This document shows, piece after piece, positions 19,078 through 27,711 of a stretch of DNA of 64,000 nucleotides. Made by a program: the position numbers and the translations under genes. The notes under the pieces were generated by a model. The model made no database searches. It saw nothing but the letters and a program-made list of their open reading frames with translations, and was not told the origin of the DNA. Source of the DNA: Thiomonas intermedia (lineage in GTDB: Bacteria > Pseudomonadota > Gammaproteobacteria > Burkholderiales > Burkholderiaceae_C). The stretch covers positions 1,674,001 to 1,738,000 of the forward strand of contig NZ_CP020046.1 of NCBI RefSeq assembly GCF_002028405.1, in the 5' to 3' direction. Position 1 is the first letter of the stretch. Each line of letters starts with the position of its first letter.

Positions 19078-21618
19078 TTGCCGACCTTTGCCCTTGCCGT
19101 CCTGCTGGGCTGTGCGCTGCAGACCGCGCAGGCCTCGCTCTGGCCGCGGCCGATTTACACCGCGCTGCTGGTTGCCGGAGCCACGGGAGCCCTTGGTCTG
19201 CTGGGTTGGCTGAGCCGCCGCGAAGGTCGGCCGCAGCGGCGGCGCTTCATGCGGCTCCTGGCGCAAGCCGCCCTCGCTCTCAGCGGGGCTCTGCTGGCCT
19301 TCGGGGCGGCGGGGTGGCGCGCCCACCCCCTGTTGGCCGACAGGCTGGACCCGTCGCTGGAGTCTCAGGTCGTGCAGGTGCGCGGCGTGGTCACCGGCCT
19401 GCCCGTGCTCTATCCGGAGGCCACGCGCTTCGTCCTCGACGTCACCCAGGCCCCACCCGGCGTGCCGGGCAGGCTGTCGCTGAGCTGGTATGCCAGGCAG
19501 ACGCGCAGCGGCCCCGCCGAGGCGCCGCCCCGCGTGCATCCGGGCCAGATCTGGCAGTTCTCCGTGCGCCTGAAGCGCCCGCACGGCTATGCCAACCCGG
19601 GCGGCAACGATGCCGAACTGACCCTGTTCCGAGAGGGTATCGGCGCCACCGGCACGGTCAGCCGGATGGGCGCGCCCCCGCAGTTGCTCGGCCAGCGCCG
19701 CACCCCCGCCAACTGGATCGCGCAACTGCGCGACCACCTTCGCCAGCGCATGACAGCCGCACTGCAGCAACCCCCCGCCCCCACCGCAGGGCCGCCCCAA
19801 GGCGGGAGCGGCCCCCTCGGAGGACAGCGAACGTCAGGGAGCGTGGGGGCAACACCGTCCGCAGGCACCGTGATCGCGCTGGCGCTGGGCGACCAGGCCT
19901 CCATCACCGCCCGCGACTGGGCCACTTACCGCGTCACCGGGGTCGCCCATCTGATGAGCATCTCGGGTCTGCACATCACGCTGCTGGCGTGGCTGGCGCT
20001 GCGGCTGATCGACGGTCTCTGGCGCCAAACGGCCCGCCTGCGCCGCCCGTGGACGCTCGTCCTGCCCGCGCCCACCGTGGCGGCCTGGGGTGCGCTGGGC
20101 GTGGCCACGGCCTATGCCCTGATCGCCGGCTGGGGCGTGCCCGCGCAGCGCACCCTGCTCATGCTCGCGGTGGTGCTGGTCCTGCGCCAGCGCGGGCTGC
20201 GCGCGGACTGGCGCGACGTGATGGCGCTGGCGCTGACGGTCGTGCTGCTGTGGGACCCGTGGGCGGTGCGGCAGGCCGGGTTCTGGCTGTCCTTCGTCGC
20301 GGTGGGCATGCTGTTTGTCGCCGCCGACCGCAGGCACCCCGAGCTCGTGACGGCCAAGGGCGACCGGCCGTCCTGGCTGCAGCGGGGCTGGACGCATGTG
20401 CGCGAGGCCAGCCGTACGCAGTGGGTGGCCACCCTGGCGCTGCTGCCGCTCACGCTGCTGTTCTTCCAGCAGATCGCGGTGCTCTCGCCGCTGGCTAATG
20501 CCCTGGCCATTCCCGTCGTCACCCTGGGCGTGGCGCCCCTGGCGGTGGGCGGCCTGCTGCTGCCCTCCCCGCTGGATGCCTGGGTCTGGCGGTTCGCCGC
20601 CTGGGTGCAGCAAGGACTGGATGTCGCGCTGCGTCATCTGGCCGACTGGCCCCTGGCGCAATGGCATGCCGCCGCGCCCGACGCCGTCACCCTGGGCCTG
20701 GCCGCGCTGGGCGTGCTGGCGCTGGCGCTGCCGTGGGGATGGCGGCTGCGCACGCCCGGGCTGCTTCTCCTCCTCCCCCTGGCCAGCAACCCCGGCACCG
20801 CGCCCGGAACCGGCGAGATGGAGCTGTGGTTCGCCGATGTCGGCCAGGGCATGGCGGTGGTCGTGCGCACGGCGCGGCACACCCTGCTGTATGACACCGG
20901 ACCGCAGCAGGCGCCCGGTGTGGACTCGGGCAGCCGCGTGCTGCTGCCCCTGCTCCACAGCCTGGGCGTGCGCCATCTCGACCGCGTGGTGGTGAGCCAC
21001 GATGACAGCGACCACGCGGGCGGCGCAGCCTCGATCGCCCGCGCCCACCCCGAGGCCGACCTGCTCACCTCGGCCGAGCCGCAGGCCGCCGCGGACTATG
21101 GGCTGGGCGCCCCGCAGCCCTGCGCGGCCGGTCAGCGCTGGACGTGGGACGGCGTCGACTTCCAGGTCGTCAGTCCCCTGCCCGAAGCGTCGGCCCGCAA
21201 CGACAACGCCCGCTCCTGCGTGCTGCACGTGATCGCGGGCGGCGCCTCGGTGCTGCTCACCGGCGACATCGACCAGACGCAGGAGCGCCTGCTGCAGCAG
21301 GCCGGACGGCTGCCCTATGCCGATGTGCTGCTGGTGCCGCACCACGGCAGCAAGACCTCGTCGAGCGACGCCCTGCTCGACACGGTCATGCCGCGGGCCG
21401 CCGTGGTGCAAGCGGGCTACCGCAATCCCCACGGCCATCCCCACCCGGATGTAGCGGCACGTTACACGGATCGGGGCATCCCCCTCTGGCGCACCGATCT
21501 GCAGGGTGCTCTGCTATGGCGCGACCGCGCGCCAGACACCTTCGCCGCCTGGCGCGAGGCCCGGCCGAACTACTGGAGAGAGCCCCCGCCCCCACGCGAC
21601 CCCCACGCCAAGCCTTGA
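19078..21618 (+). CDS. comEC: DNA uptake channel ComEC/Rec2
   Basis: An 846-residue membrane protein that carries transforming DNA across the inner membrane. The N-terminal OB-like region is followed by the competence domain (MSISGLHITLLAWLALRL) with many helices, and a C-terminal metallo-beta-lactamase-fold domain carrying VSHDDSDHAGG and VPHHGSKTSS. It starts with TTG at 19078, supported by AAGGAG six bases upstream. Between about residues 232 and 262, just before VIALALGDQASI, sits a Gly/Pro-rich stretch encoded by a GGGCCGCCCCAAG repeat (core at 19789-19801) that has entered in frame. The rest is of normal length and order, so the gene may still work. Confidence 0.93.
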   Translation: MPTFALAVLLGCALQTAQASLWPRPIYTALLVAGATGALGLLGWLSRREGRPQRRRFMRLLAQAALALSGALLAFGAAGWRAHPLLADRLDPSLESQVVQVRGVVTGLPVLYPEATRFVLDVTQAPPGVPGRLSLSWYARQTRSGPAEAPPRVHPGQIWQFSVRLKRPHGYANPGGNDAELTLFREGIGATGTVSRMGAPPQLLGQRRTPANWIAQLRDHLRQRMTAALQQPPAPTAGPPQGGSGPLGGQRTSGSVGATPSAGTVIALALGDQASITARDWATYRVTGVAHLMSISGLHITLLAWLALRLIDGLWRQTARLRRPWTLVLPAPTVAAWGALGVATAYALIAGWGVPAQRTLLMLAVVLVLRQRGLRADWRDVMALALTVVLLWDPWAVRQAGFWLSFVAVGMLFVAADRRHPELVTAKGDRPSWLQRGWTHVREASRTQWVATLALLPLTLLFFQQIAVLSPLANALAIPVVTLGVAPLAVGGLLLPSPLDAWVWRFAAWVQQGLDVALRHLADWPLAQWHAAAPDAVTLGLAALGVLALALPWGWRLRTPGLLLLLPLASNPGTAPGTGEMELWFADVGQGMAVVVRTARHTLLYDTGPQQAPGVDSGSRVLLPLLHSLGVRHLDRVVVSHDDSDHAGGAASIARAHPEADLLTSAEPQAAADYGLGAPQPCAAGQRWTWDGVDFQVVSPLPEASARNDNARSCVLHVIAGGASVLLTGDIDQTQERLLQQAGRLPYADVLLVPHHGSKTSSSDALLDTVMPRAAVVQAGYRNPHGHPHPDVAARYTDRGIPLWRTDLQGALLWRDRAPDTFAAWREARPNYWREPPPPRDPHAKP
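19783..19860 (+). repeat. Dispersed GC-rich repeat inside comEC, in frame
   Basis: A copy of the GGGCCGCCCCAAG repeat (core 19789-19801) continues into GCGGGAGCGGCCCCCTCGG and beyond. It lies wholly inside comEC, keeps the frame open, and encodes a Gly/Ser/Pro/Thr-rich linker immediately before the competence domain. Boundaries are approximate because only the core is shared closely with the other copies. Confidence 0.7.
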
Positions 21619-21698
21619 CACCCCCGAGACACCGCTGGCCTGTATCTTGCTAAAACTGCCATCACAGGTGGCCCAGACAGCCCATTCGAGAGACGAAG

Positions 21699-23120
21699 AT
21701 GCGCTTTTACGATGAAATGACCCCCGAAGGCGGCGGCGTGCGCCCGCATTACGCGCAGTATGCCCAGTGGCTGGCGCAGCAACCGCCCGACACCATCCGC
21801 GCTAAGCGCGAGGAGGCCGAAGTCATCTTCCGGCGGGTGGGCATCACCTTTGCCGTCTACGGCGACCAGGCGGGCACCGAGCGGCTCATTCCCTTCGACC
21901 TGATTCCGCGCATCATTCCCGCGGCCGAATGGAAGCATCTCGAAGCCGGGCTGAAGCAGCGCGTCACCGCGCTCAACCGCTTCATCCACGACGTCTATCA
22001 CGACCAGGAAATCCTCAAGGCCGGCATCGTGCCGACCGAACAGGTCTATGGCAACGCCCAGTTCCGCCCCGAAATGATGGGCATCGATCTGCCGCATCAC
22101 GTCTACGCGCAGATTGCCGGCATCGACATCGTGCGCGCCGAAAACGCCCAGGGTGAAGGTGAATACTTCGTGCTCGAAGACAATCTGCGCGTGCCCTCCG
22201 GGGTAAGTTATATGCTGGAGAACCGCCGCATGATGATGCGTCTGTTCCCCGAGCTGTTCGCCCGCCACGGCATCGCCCCGGTGGCGCACTATCCCGATCT
22301 GCTGCTGGAAAAGCTGCGCGCCGTGGCCCCGTCCAGCGTGAGCGAACCCACCGTGGTCGTGCTCACGCCGGGCATGTACAACTCGGCATACTTCGAACAC
22401 GCCTTCCTCGCCCAGCAGATGGGCGTGGAGCTGGTCGAAGGCCAAGACCTGTTCGTCAAGGACGACTTCGTCTACATGCGCACCACCCAGGGCCCGCAGC
22501 GGGTGGACGTGATCTACCGCCGCGTCGACGACGACTTCCTCGACCCCAAGGTGTTCCGCGCCGACTCCTCGCTGGGCTGCGCCGGGCTGATGAGCGCCTA
22601 CCGCGCGGGCAACGTCAATCTGGCCAACGCCATCGGCACCGGGGTGGCCGACGACAAGTCGATCTACCCCTATGTGCCGCGCATGATCGAGTTCTACCTG
22701 GGCGAGACGCCGCTGCTGCACAACGTGCCCACCCGCATGTGCCGCGAGCCCGAAAGCCTGGCCTATGTGCTGGAGCACCTGCCCGAACTGGTGGTCAAGG
22801 AGGTGCACGGCGCCGGGGGCTACGGCATGCTGGTCGGCCCGGCCTCCACCCAGGCCGAGATCGCCGCGTTCGCCGAGAAGATCAAGGCCAACCCCCATCA
22901 CTACATCGCCCAGCCCACGCTGGCCCTGTCCACCTGTCCCACCTATGTCGAGTCGGGCATCGCGCCGCGCCACCTCGATCTGCGGCCCTTCGTGCTGTCG
23001 GGCAAGACCGTGTCCATCGTGCCCGGCGGACTCACCCGGGTGGCGCTGGCCGAAGGCTCGCTGGTCGTCAATTCCTCTCAGGGCGGCGGCACCAAAGACA
23101 CCTGGGTGCTGGAAAAGTAG
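21699..23120 (+). CDS. Circularly permuted type 2 ATP-grasp protein (COG2308)
   Basis: A 473-residue cytoplasmic protein of the circularly permuted ATP-grasp family, predicted to form amide bonds using ATP. Recognisable segments are RLIPFDLIPRIIPAAEW and ALNRFIHDVYHDQEILKAG near the N-terminus, the nucleotide-binding-type segment YFVLEDNLRVPSGVSYMLENR, DPKVFRADSSLGC, LVVKEVHGAGGYGM, and the end VNSSQGGGTKDTWVLEK. It is the first of five genes (ATP-grasp, alpha-E, transglutaminase-like, ATP-grasp/alpha-E fusion, transglutaminase-like) on one strand. The family is proposed to make or attach small peptides; no substrate is known. Confidence 0.92.
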   Translation: MRFYDEMTPEGGGVRPHYAQYAQWLAQQPPDTIRAKREEAEVIFRRVGITFAVYGDQAGTERLIPFDLIPRIIPAAEWKHLEAGLKQRVTALNRFIHDVYHDQEILKAGIVPTEQVYGNAQFRPEMMGIDLPHHVYAQIAGIDIVRAENAQGEGEYFVLEDNLRVPSGVSYMLENRRMMMRLFPELFARHGIAPVAHYPDLLLEKLRAVAPSSVSEPTVVVLTPGMYNSAYFEHAFLAQQMGVELVEGQDLFVKDDFVYMRTTQGPQRVDVIYRRVDDDFLDPKVFRADSSLGCAGLMSAYRAGNVNLANAIGTGVADDKSIYPYVPRMIEFYLGETPLLHNVPTRMCREPESLAYVLEHLPELVVKEVHGAGGYGMLVGPASTQAEIAAFAEKIKANPHHYIAQPTLALSTCPTYVESGIAPRHLDLRPFVLSGKTVSIVPGGLTRVALAEGSLVVNSSQGGGTKDTWVLEK

Positions 23121-23159
23121 ACCCTCCCCCCATTCGCACCCACCCGGCAAGGAACTCCC

Positions 23160-24110
23160 ATGCTCAGCCGCACCGCCGACCACCTGTTCTGGATGGCACG
23201 CTACACCGAACGCGCCGAAAACACCGCCCGCATGCTCGACGTGCATGTGCAGTCGGCCCTGCTGCCGCAGGGTGCCGAGGCCATGCAACTGGGCTGGCGC
23301 GGCCTGCTGGGCATCTCCGAGCTGACCTCGGCCTATACCGAGCGCTTTGGCGCCATCGACGCCGACAAGGTGCTCGACTTCATGGTGTGCGACACCAGCA
23401 ACCCGTCCTCGATCCAGAGTTGCCTTCGGGCCGCGCGCGAAAACGCCCGCGCGGTGCGCGGCGCCATCACCACCGAGGTGTGGGAGACGGTCAACCAGAC
23501 CTGGCTCGAATCGCAGCGTCTGCTGACCAAGGGATTGTGCGGACAGGATCCGGCGCAGTTTTTCGAGTGGGTGAAGTACCGCTCGCACCTCTCGCGCGGG
23601 GTGACCTCGGGCACCATGCTGCAGGACGAGGCCTATCACTTCCTGCGCATCGGCACCTTTCTGGAGCGCGCGGACAACACCGCCCGCCTGCTCGACGTGA
23701 AATTCCACGCCCTGCAGTCCGACTTCTACGGCTCGTCGGGCGGGCGCCTGCAGGAGCACGACTTCTATCACTGGTCGGGCGTGCTGCGCTCGGTCTCCGG
23801 TTTCGAGGTCTATCGCAAGGTGTACCGCGACGTCATCACCCCCGAGCGCGTGGCCGGGCTGCTCATCCTGCGGCCCGACATGCCGCGCTCACTGACCGCC
23901 TGCATGACGGCGGTGAACAACCACCTGCAGGCCGTGGCCAACCCGCAGTCGCGCGAGACGCTGCGCCGCGCCGGGCTGCTCAACGCCCAGCTGCAGTTCG
24001 GCCGGCTCGACGACATCATGGCCACCGGGCTGCATGCCTATCTCACCCACTTCCTGGAGCGCATCAACGATCTGGGCGTGGGCATCAGCCAGGATTTTCT
24101 CGCCGCCTGA
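23160..24110 (+). CDS. Alpha-E domain protein (COG2307)
   Basis: A 316-residue, mostly helical protein of the alpha-E family, which nearly always travels with COG2308 ATP-grasp proteins. The opening MLSRTADHLFWMARYTERAENTAR is diagnostic, and the paired motif FLRIGTFLERADNTARLLD recurs in the second half. Catalytic activity is unproven; a helper or partner role in the ATP-grasp reaction is assumed from co-occurrence. It starts 39 bases after the upstream ATP-grasp gene and is followed by the transglutaminase-like gene after 85 bases. Confidence 0.92.
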   Translation: MLSRTADHLFWMARYTERAENTARMLDVHVQSALLPQGAEAMQLGWRGLLGISELTSAYTERFGAIDADKVLDFMVCDTSNPSSIQSCLRAARENARAVRGAITTEVWETVNQTWLESQRLLTKGLCGQDPAQFFEWVKYRSHLSRGVTSGTMLQDEAYHFLRIGTFLERADNTARLLDVKFHALQSDFYGSSGGRLQEHDFYHWSGVLRSVSGFEVYRKVYRDVITPERVAGLLILRPDMPRSLTACMTAVNNHLQAVANPQSRETLRRAGLLNAQLQFGRLDDIMATGLHAYLTHFLERINDLGVGISQDFLAA

Positions 24111-24195
24111 TGCCCACGCGCCTGCAGCCCCTATTGCCACCCGTATTGCACCCCCCCATTACCGCCGATTTCCCCTCCCTTTCGCAGGTGCCCGG

Positions 24196-27100
24196 ATGTC
24201 CATCCACGTCGCGCTCACGCACACCACCACCTACCGCTTCGATCGCCCGGTAGGACTTTCCCCGCACGTCGTGCGCCTGCGTCCGGCGCCGCATTGCCGC
24301 ACGCCCGTGCTGTCGTACAGCCAGCGCGTCGAGCCGGGCCAGCATTTCATCAACTGGCAGCAGGATCCGTTCTCCAACTACCTCGCGCGCCTGACCTTTC
24401 CCGAGAAGACCACGCTGCTGCAGATCACGGTCGATCTCGTGGCCGAAATGTCGGTCTACAACCCTTTCGACTTCTTTCTCGAACCCGAGGCCGAGCGCTT
24501 CCCCTTCACCTACGCGCCCGATCTCAAGGCCGAACTCGCCCCCTACCTGGCCGCCGACGCGCGCACCCCGCGCCTGACCGCCCTGCTCAAAAGCCTCGAC
24601 CTCACCCCGCGCCGCACCATCGACTTTCTGGTGGACGTCAACCAGCGACTGCAGCACGACATCGGCTACACCATCCGCATGGAGCCCGGCGTGCAGACGC
24701 CCGAGCAGACGCTCGAACGCGCCTGCGGCTCCTGCCGCGACACCGGCTGGCTCATGGTGCAGGTATTGCGTCACCTCGGGCTGGCCGCGCGCTTCGTCTC
24801 CGGCTACCTGATCCAGCTCGCACCGGACGTCAAGGCGCTCGACGGCCCCAGCGGAGCCGAGACCGATTTCACCGACTTGCACGCCTGGTGCGAAGTCTTT
24901 CTTCCCGGCGCCGGATGGATCGGCCTCGATCCCACCTCGGGTCTGCTCGCAGGCGAAGGCCACATTCCGCTGGCCTGCACGCCGCAGCCCTCGGGCGCGG
25001 CGCCGGTCGAGGGCATGATCGACGAATGCGAGGTGGCGTTCAGCCATCACATGGCCGTGGCCCGCATCTACGAATCGCCCCGCGTCACCAAGCCCTACAC
25101 CGATGCCCAGTGGCAGGCCGTGCTCACCCTGGGCGAAGTCGTCGATCAGCAACTAAAGAACGGCGACGTGCGCCTCACCCAGGGCGGCGAGCCCACCTTC
25201 GTCGCCACCACCGACCGCGACGCGCCCGAATGGAACACGGACGCCCAAGGCCCGACCAAGCGCGGCTATGCCGGGGAACTCATCGACAAGCTCATCCATC
25301 GCTACGGCCCGGGCGGATTTCTGCATTTCGGCCAGGGCAAGTGGTACCCCGGCGAACAACTGCCGCGCTGGGCGCTGTCGGCCATCTGGCGCCGCGATGG
25401 CCAGCCGTGCTGGCACGATCCCGCCCTGTTCGCCGACGAGCGCCAGGGCGGCACCGCCACCGCCCTCGACGCCCACACCTTCATGCTGGCCCTGGTCGAT
25501 ACCCTCGGGGTCGACCCCGCCCATGTGCAGACCGGCTTCGAGGACACCTGGTATTACCTGTGGCGCGAGCGTCGGCTGCCGGTCAACGTCGATCCCTTCG
25601 ACTCGCGGATCGACGACGAGCTCGAGCGCGCCCGCCTGCGCAAGGTGTTCGACCAGGGCCTGAAGACGCCCACCGGCTACGCCCTGCCGATCCGGCGTGA
25701 ACCGGGATCTGCTCAGCTCAGCGGCCCGCGCTGGATCTCCGGGCCGTGGTTCTTCCGCGACGAGCGCATGTATCTGTTTCCTGGCGATTCGGCCATGGGC
25801 TGGCGCCTGCCGCTCGACTCGCTGCCCTGGGCCACCGAGGGGGAGCGCGCCTCCGACTGGCCGCAAGACCCCTTCGCCCCGCGCAGCGGCCTGCCCGACG
25901 CCGTCGGCCTGCGACGGCAGTACGGCCCGATGCACCGGATTGGGGGCGGCTATGCCGAGGGCGGCACCGTGGGCGTGCAAAACCAGGACGTCGCCGCACC
26001 ACTGTGGGGCAAGGATGCGGGCCGCGCCTCCGCGGCGCTGTCCAGCGGCGACGGCCAGCGCATGCGGCCCGGCGACGGTCGCCAGCCCGATCGCTTCGAG
26101 TCAGGCGGCTGGACCTTGCGCACCGCGCTGTGCGTGGAGGCGCGCGGCGGCATGCTGTACGTCTTCATGCCGCCGCTCACCTCGGCGGACGACTATCTCG
26201 ATCTGCTCGCCGCCATCGAGACCACGGCGCAGCGCCTGCGGGTCAAGCTCGTGCTCGAGGGTTACCCGCCGCCGCGCGACCCGCGCCTGAACCTGCTGCA
26301 GGTTACGCCCGACCCAGGTGTCATCGAGGTGAACATCCACCCGGCGCACAACTGGGCCGAGCTGGTCGACCACACCGAATTCCTCTACCAGGCCGCGTTC
26401 GAGACCCGGCTGGGTGCCGAGAAATTCATGCTCGACGGACGCCACACCGGCACCGGCGGCGGCAACCACATCGTGCTCGGCGGGGCGACGCCTGCCGACA
26501 GCCCCTTCCTGCGCCGCCCCGATCTGCTGGCCAGCCTGATCGCCTACTGGCACAACCACCCCAGCCTGAGCTATCTGTTTTCCGGCCTGTTCATTGGCCC
26601 GACCAGCCAGGCGCCGCGGGTGGACGAAGCGCGCGACGACCAGGTCTACGAACTCGAAATCGCCCTCGCGGCGCTGCGCGCCTCCTCGGGGGGCGGCGAA
26701 CGCCGCGAGCCTGGGGGTGCCTATCTGCCTCCCTGGTTTGTCGACCGCACCCTGCGCAACATCCTGATCGACGTCACCGGCAACACCCACCGCGCCGAGT
26801 TCTGCATCGACAAGCTCTACAGCCCCGACGGCGCCACCGGCCGCCTCGGCCTGCTGGAGCTGCGCGCCTTCGAGATGCCGCCGCACGCCCGCATGAGCGT
26901 GGTGCAGCAACTACTGTTGCGCGCGCTGATCGCCCGCTTCTGGCAGGCCCCTTACACCCAGGGCCTGCAGCGCTGGGGCACGGCGCTGCACGACCGCTTC
27001 CTGCTGCCCACCTTCATCGCCCTCGACTTCGAGGACGTGCTCACCGAACTGCGCGAGGCCGGATTCGACTTCGACCCGCAGTGGTTCGCGCCCCACCACA

Positions 27101-27651
27101 CCTTCCGCTTCCCGCTGCTGGGCGACTTTGCGGCGCGCGGCATGAAGCTGGAGCTGCGCATGGCGCTGGAGCCCTGGCACGTCATGGGCGAAGAAGGCGC
27201 GGCGGGCGGCACGGTGCGCTACGTCGATTCGTCGCTGGAGCGGGTGGAAGTGAAGATCAGCGGGCTGACCGACAGCCGCCATGTGCTGACCGTGAACGGG
27301 CAGGCGGTGCCGCTGCAGCCGACCGGGCGCAGCGGCGAATTCGTCTGCGGCGTGCGCTACCGCGCCTGGCGGCCGCCTTCGGCACTGCACCCGGGCATCG
27401 GCGTGCATGCCCCGCTCACCTTCGATCTGGTGGACACCTGGATGCAGCGCTCGCTCGGCGGCTGCCAGTACCACGTCGAGCATCCGGGCGGCAGCAATCC
27501 TTCCACGTTCCCGATCAACTCCTACGAGGCCGAGAGTCGGCGCCTGTCGCGCTTTTTCCGCATGGGTCACACGCCGGGGCGCATGCGGGTCACGCCGGCG
27601 CACCCCAGCCAGGAATTCCCCTTGACGCTCGACTTGCGCACGCTGACCTGA
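24196..27651 (+). CDS. Transglutaminase-like / DUF2126 fusion protein
   Basis: A 1151-residue two-part protein. Residues 1-260 are a bacterial transglutaminase-like domain: the N-terminal sandwich (SIHVALTHTTTYRFDRPV) followed by a catalytic triad Cys180 in CGSCRDTG, His229 in DLHAWCEV and Asp245 in GLDPTSG. From about residue 340 begins the long DUF2126 region (LTQGGEPTFVATTDRDAPEWN), which runs to the C-terminus. Transglutaminase-fold proteins of this type are often peptidases or amidases, so it may cut or exchange amide bonds made by the ATP-grasp proteins. The start at 24196 fits the family; longer in-frame starts are within the upstream gene. Confidence 0.92.
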   Translation: MSIHVALTHTTTYRFDRPVGLSPHVVRLRPAPHCRTPVLSYSQRVEPGQHFINWQQDPFSNYLARLTFPEKTTLLQITVDLVAEMSVYNPFDFFLEPEAERFPFTYAPDLKAELAPYLAADARTPRLTALLKSLDLTPRRTIDFLVDVNQRLQHDIGYTIRMEPGVQTPEQTLERACGSCRDTGWLMVQVLRHLGLAARFVSGYLIQLAPDVKALDGPSGAETDFTDLHAWCEVFLPGAGWIGLDPTSGLLAGEGHIPLACTPQPSGAAPVEGMIDECEVAFSHHMAVARIYESPRVTKPYTDAQWQAVLTLGEVVDQQLKNGDVRLTQGGEPTFVATTDRDAPEWNTDAQGPTKRGYAGELIDKLIHRYGPGGFLHFGQGKWYPGEQLPRWALSAIWRRDGQPCWHDPALFADERQGGTATALDAHTFMLALVDTLGVDPAHVQTGFEDTWYYLWRERRLPVNVDPFDSRIDDELERARLRKVFDQGLKTPTGYALPIRREPGSAQLSGPRWISGPWFFRDERMYLFPGDSAMGWRLPLDSLPWATEGERASDWPQDPFAPRSGLPDAVGLRRQYGPMHRIGGGYAEGGTVGVQNQDVAAPLWGKDAGRASAALSSGDGQRMRPGDGRQPDRFESGGWTLRTALCVEARGGMLYVFMPPLTSADDYLDLLAAIETTAQRLRVKLVLEGYPPPRDPRLNLLQVTPDPGVIEVNIHPAHNWAELVDHTEFLYQAAFETRLGAEKFMLDGRHTGTGGGNHIVLGGATPADSPFLRRPDLLASLIAYWHNHPSLSYLFSGLFIGPTSQAPRVDEARDDQVYELEIALAALRASSGGGERREPGGAYLPPWFVDRTLRNILIDVTGNTHRAEFCIDKLYSPDGATGRLGLLELRAFEMPPHARMSVVQQLLLRALIARFWQAPYTQGLQRWGTALHDRFLLPTFIALDFEDVLTELREAGFDFDPQWFAPHHTFRFPLLGDFAARGMKLELRMALEPWHVMGEEGAAGGTVRYVDSSLERVEVKISGLTDSRHVLTVNGQAVPLQPTGRSGEFVCGVRYRAWRPPSALHPGIGVHAPLTFDLVDTWMQRSLGGCQYHVEHPGGSNPSTFPINSYEAESRRLSRFFRMGHTPGRMRVTPAHPSQEFPLTLDLRTLT

Positions 27652-27711
27652 TCCTGCCCCGTCTCGGGGGTGGCCAGTGTTGTCGGCCAACCCGTCATGC
27701 CACAATGCCAT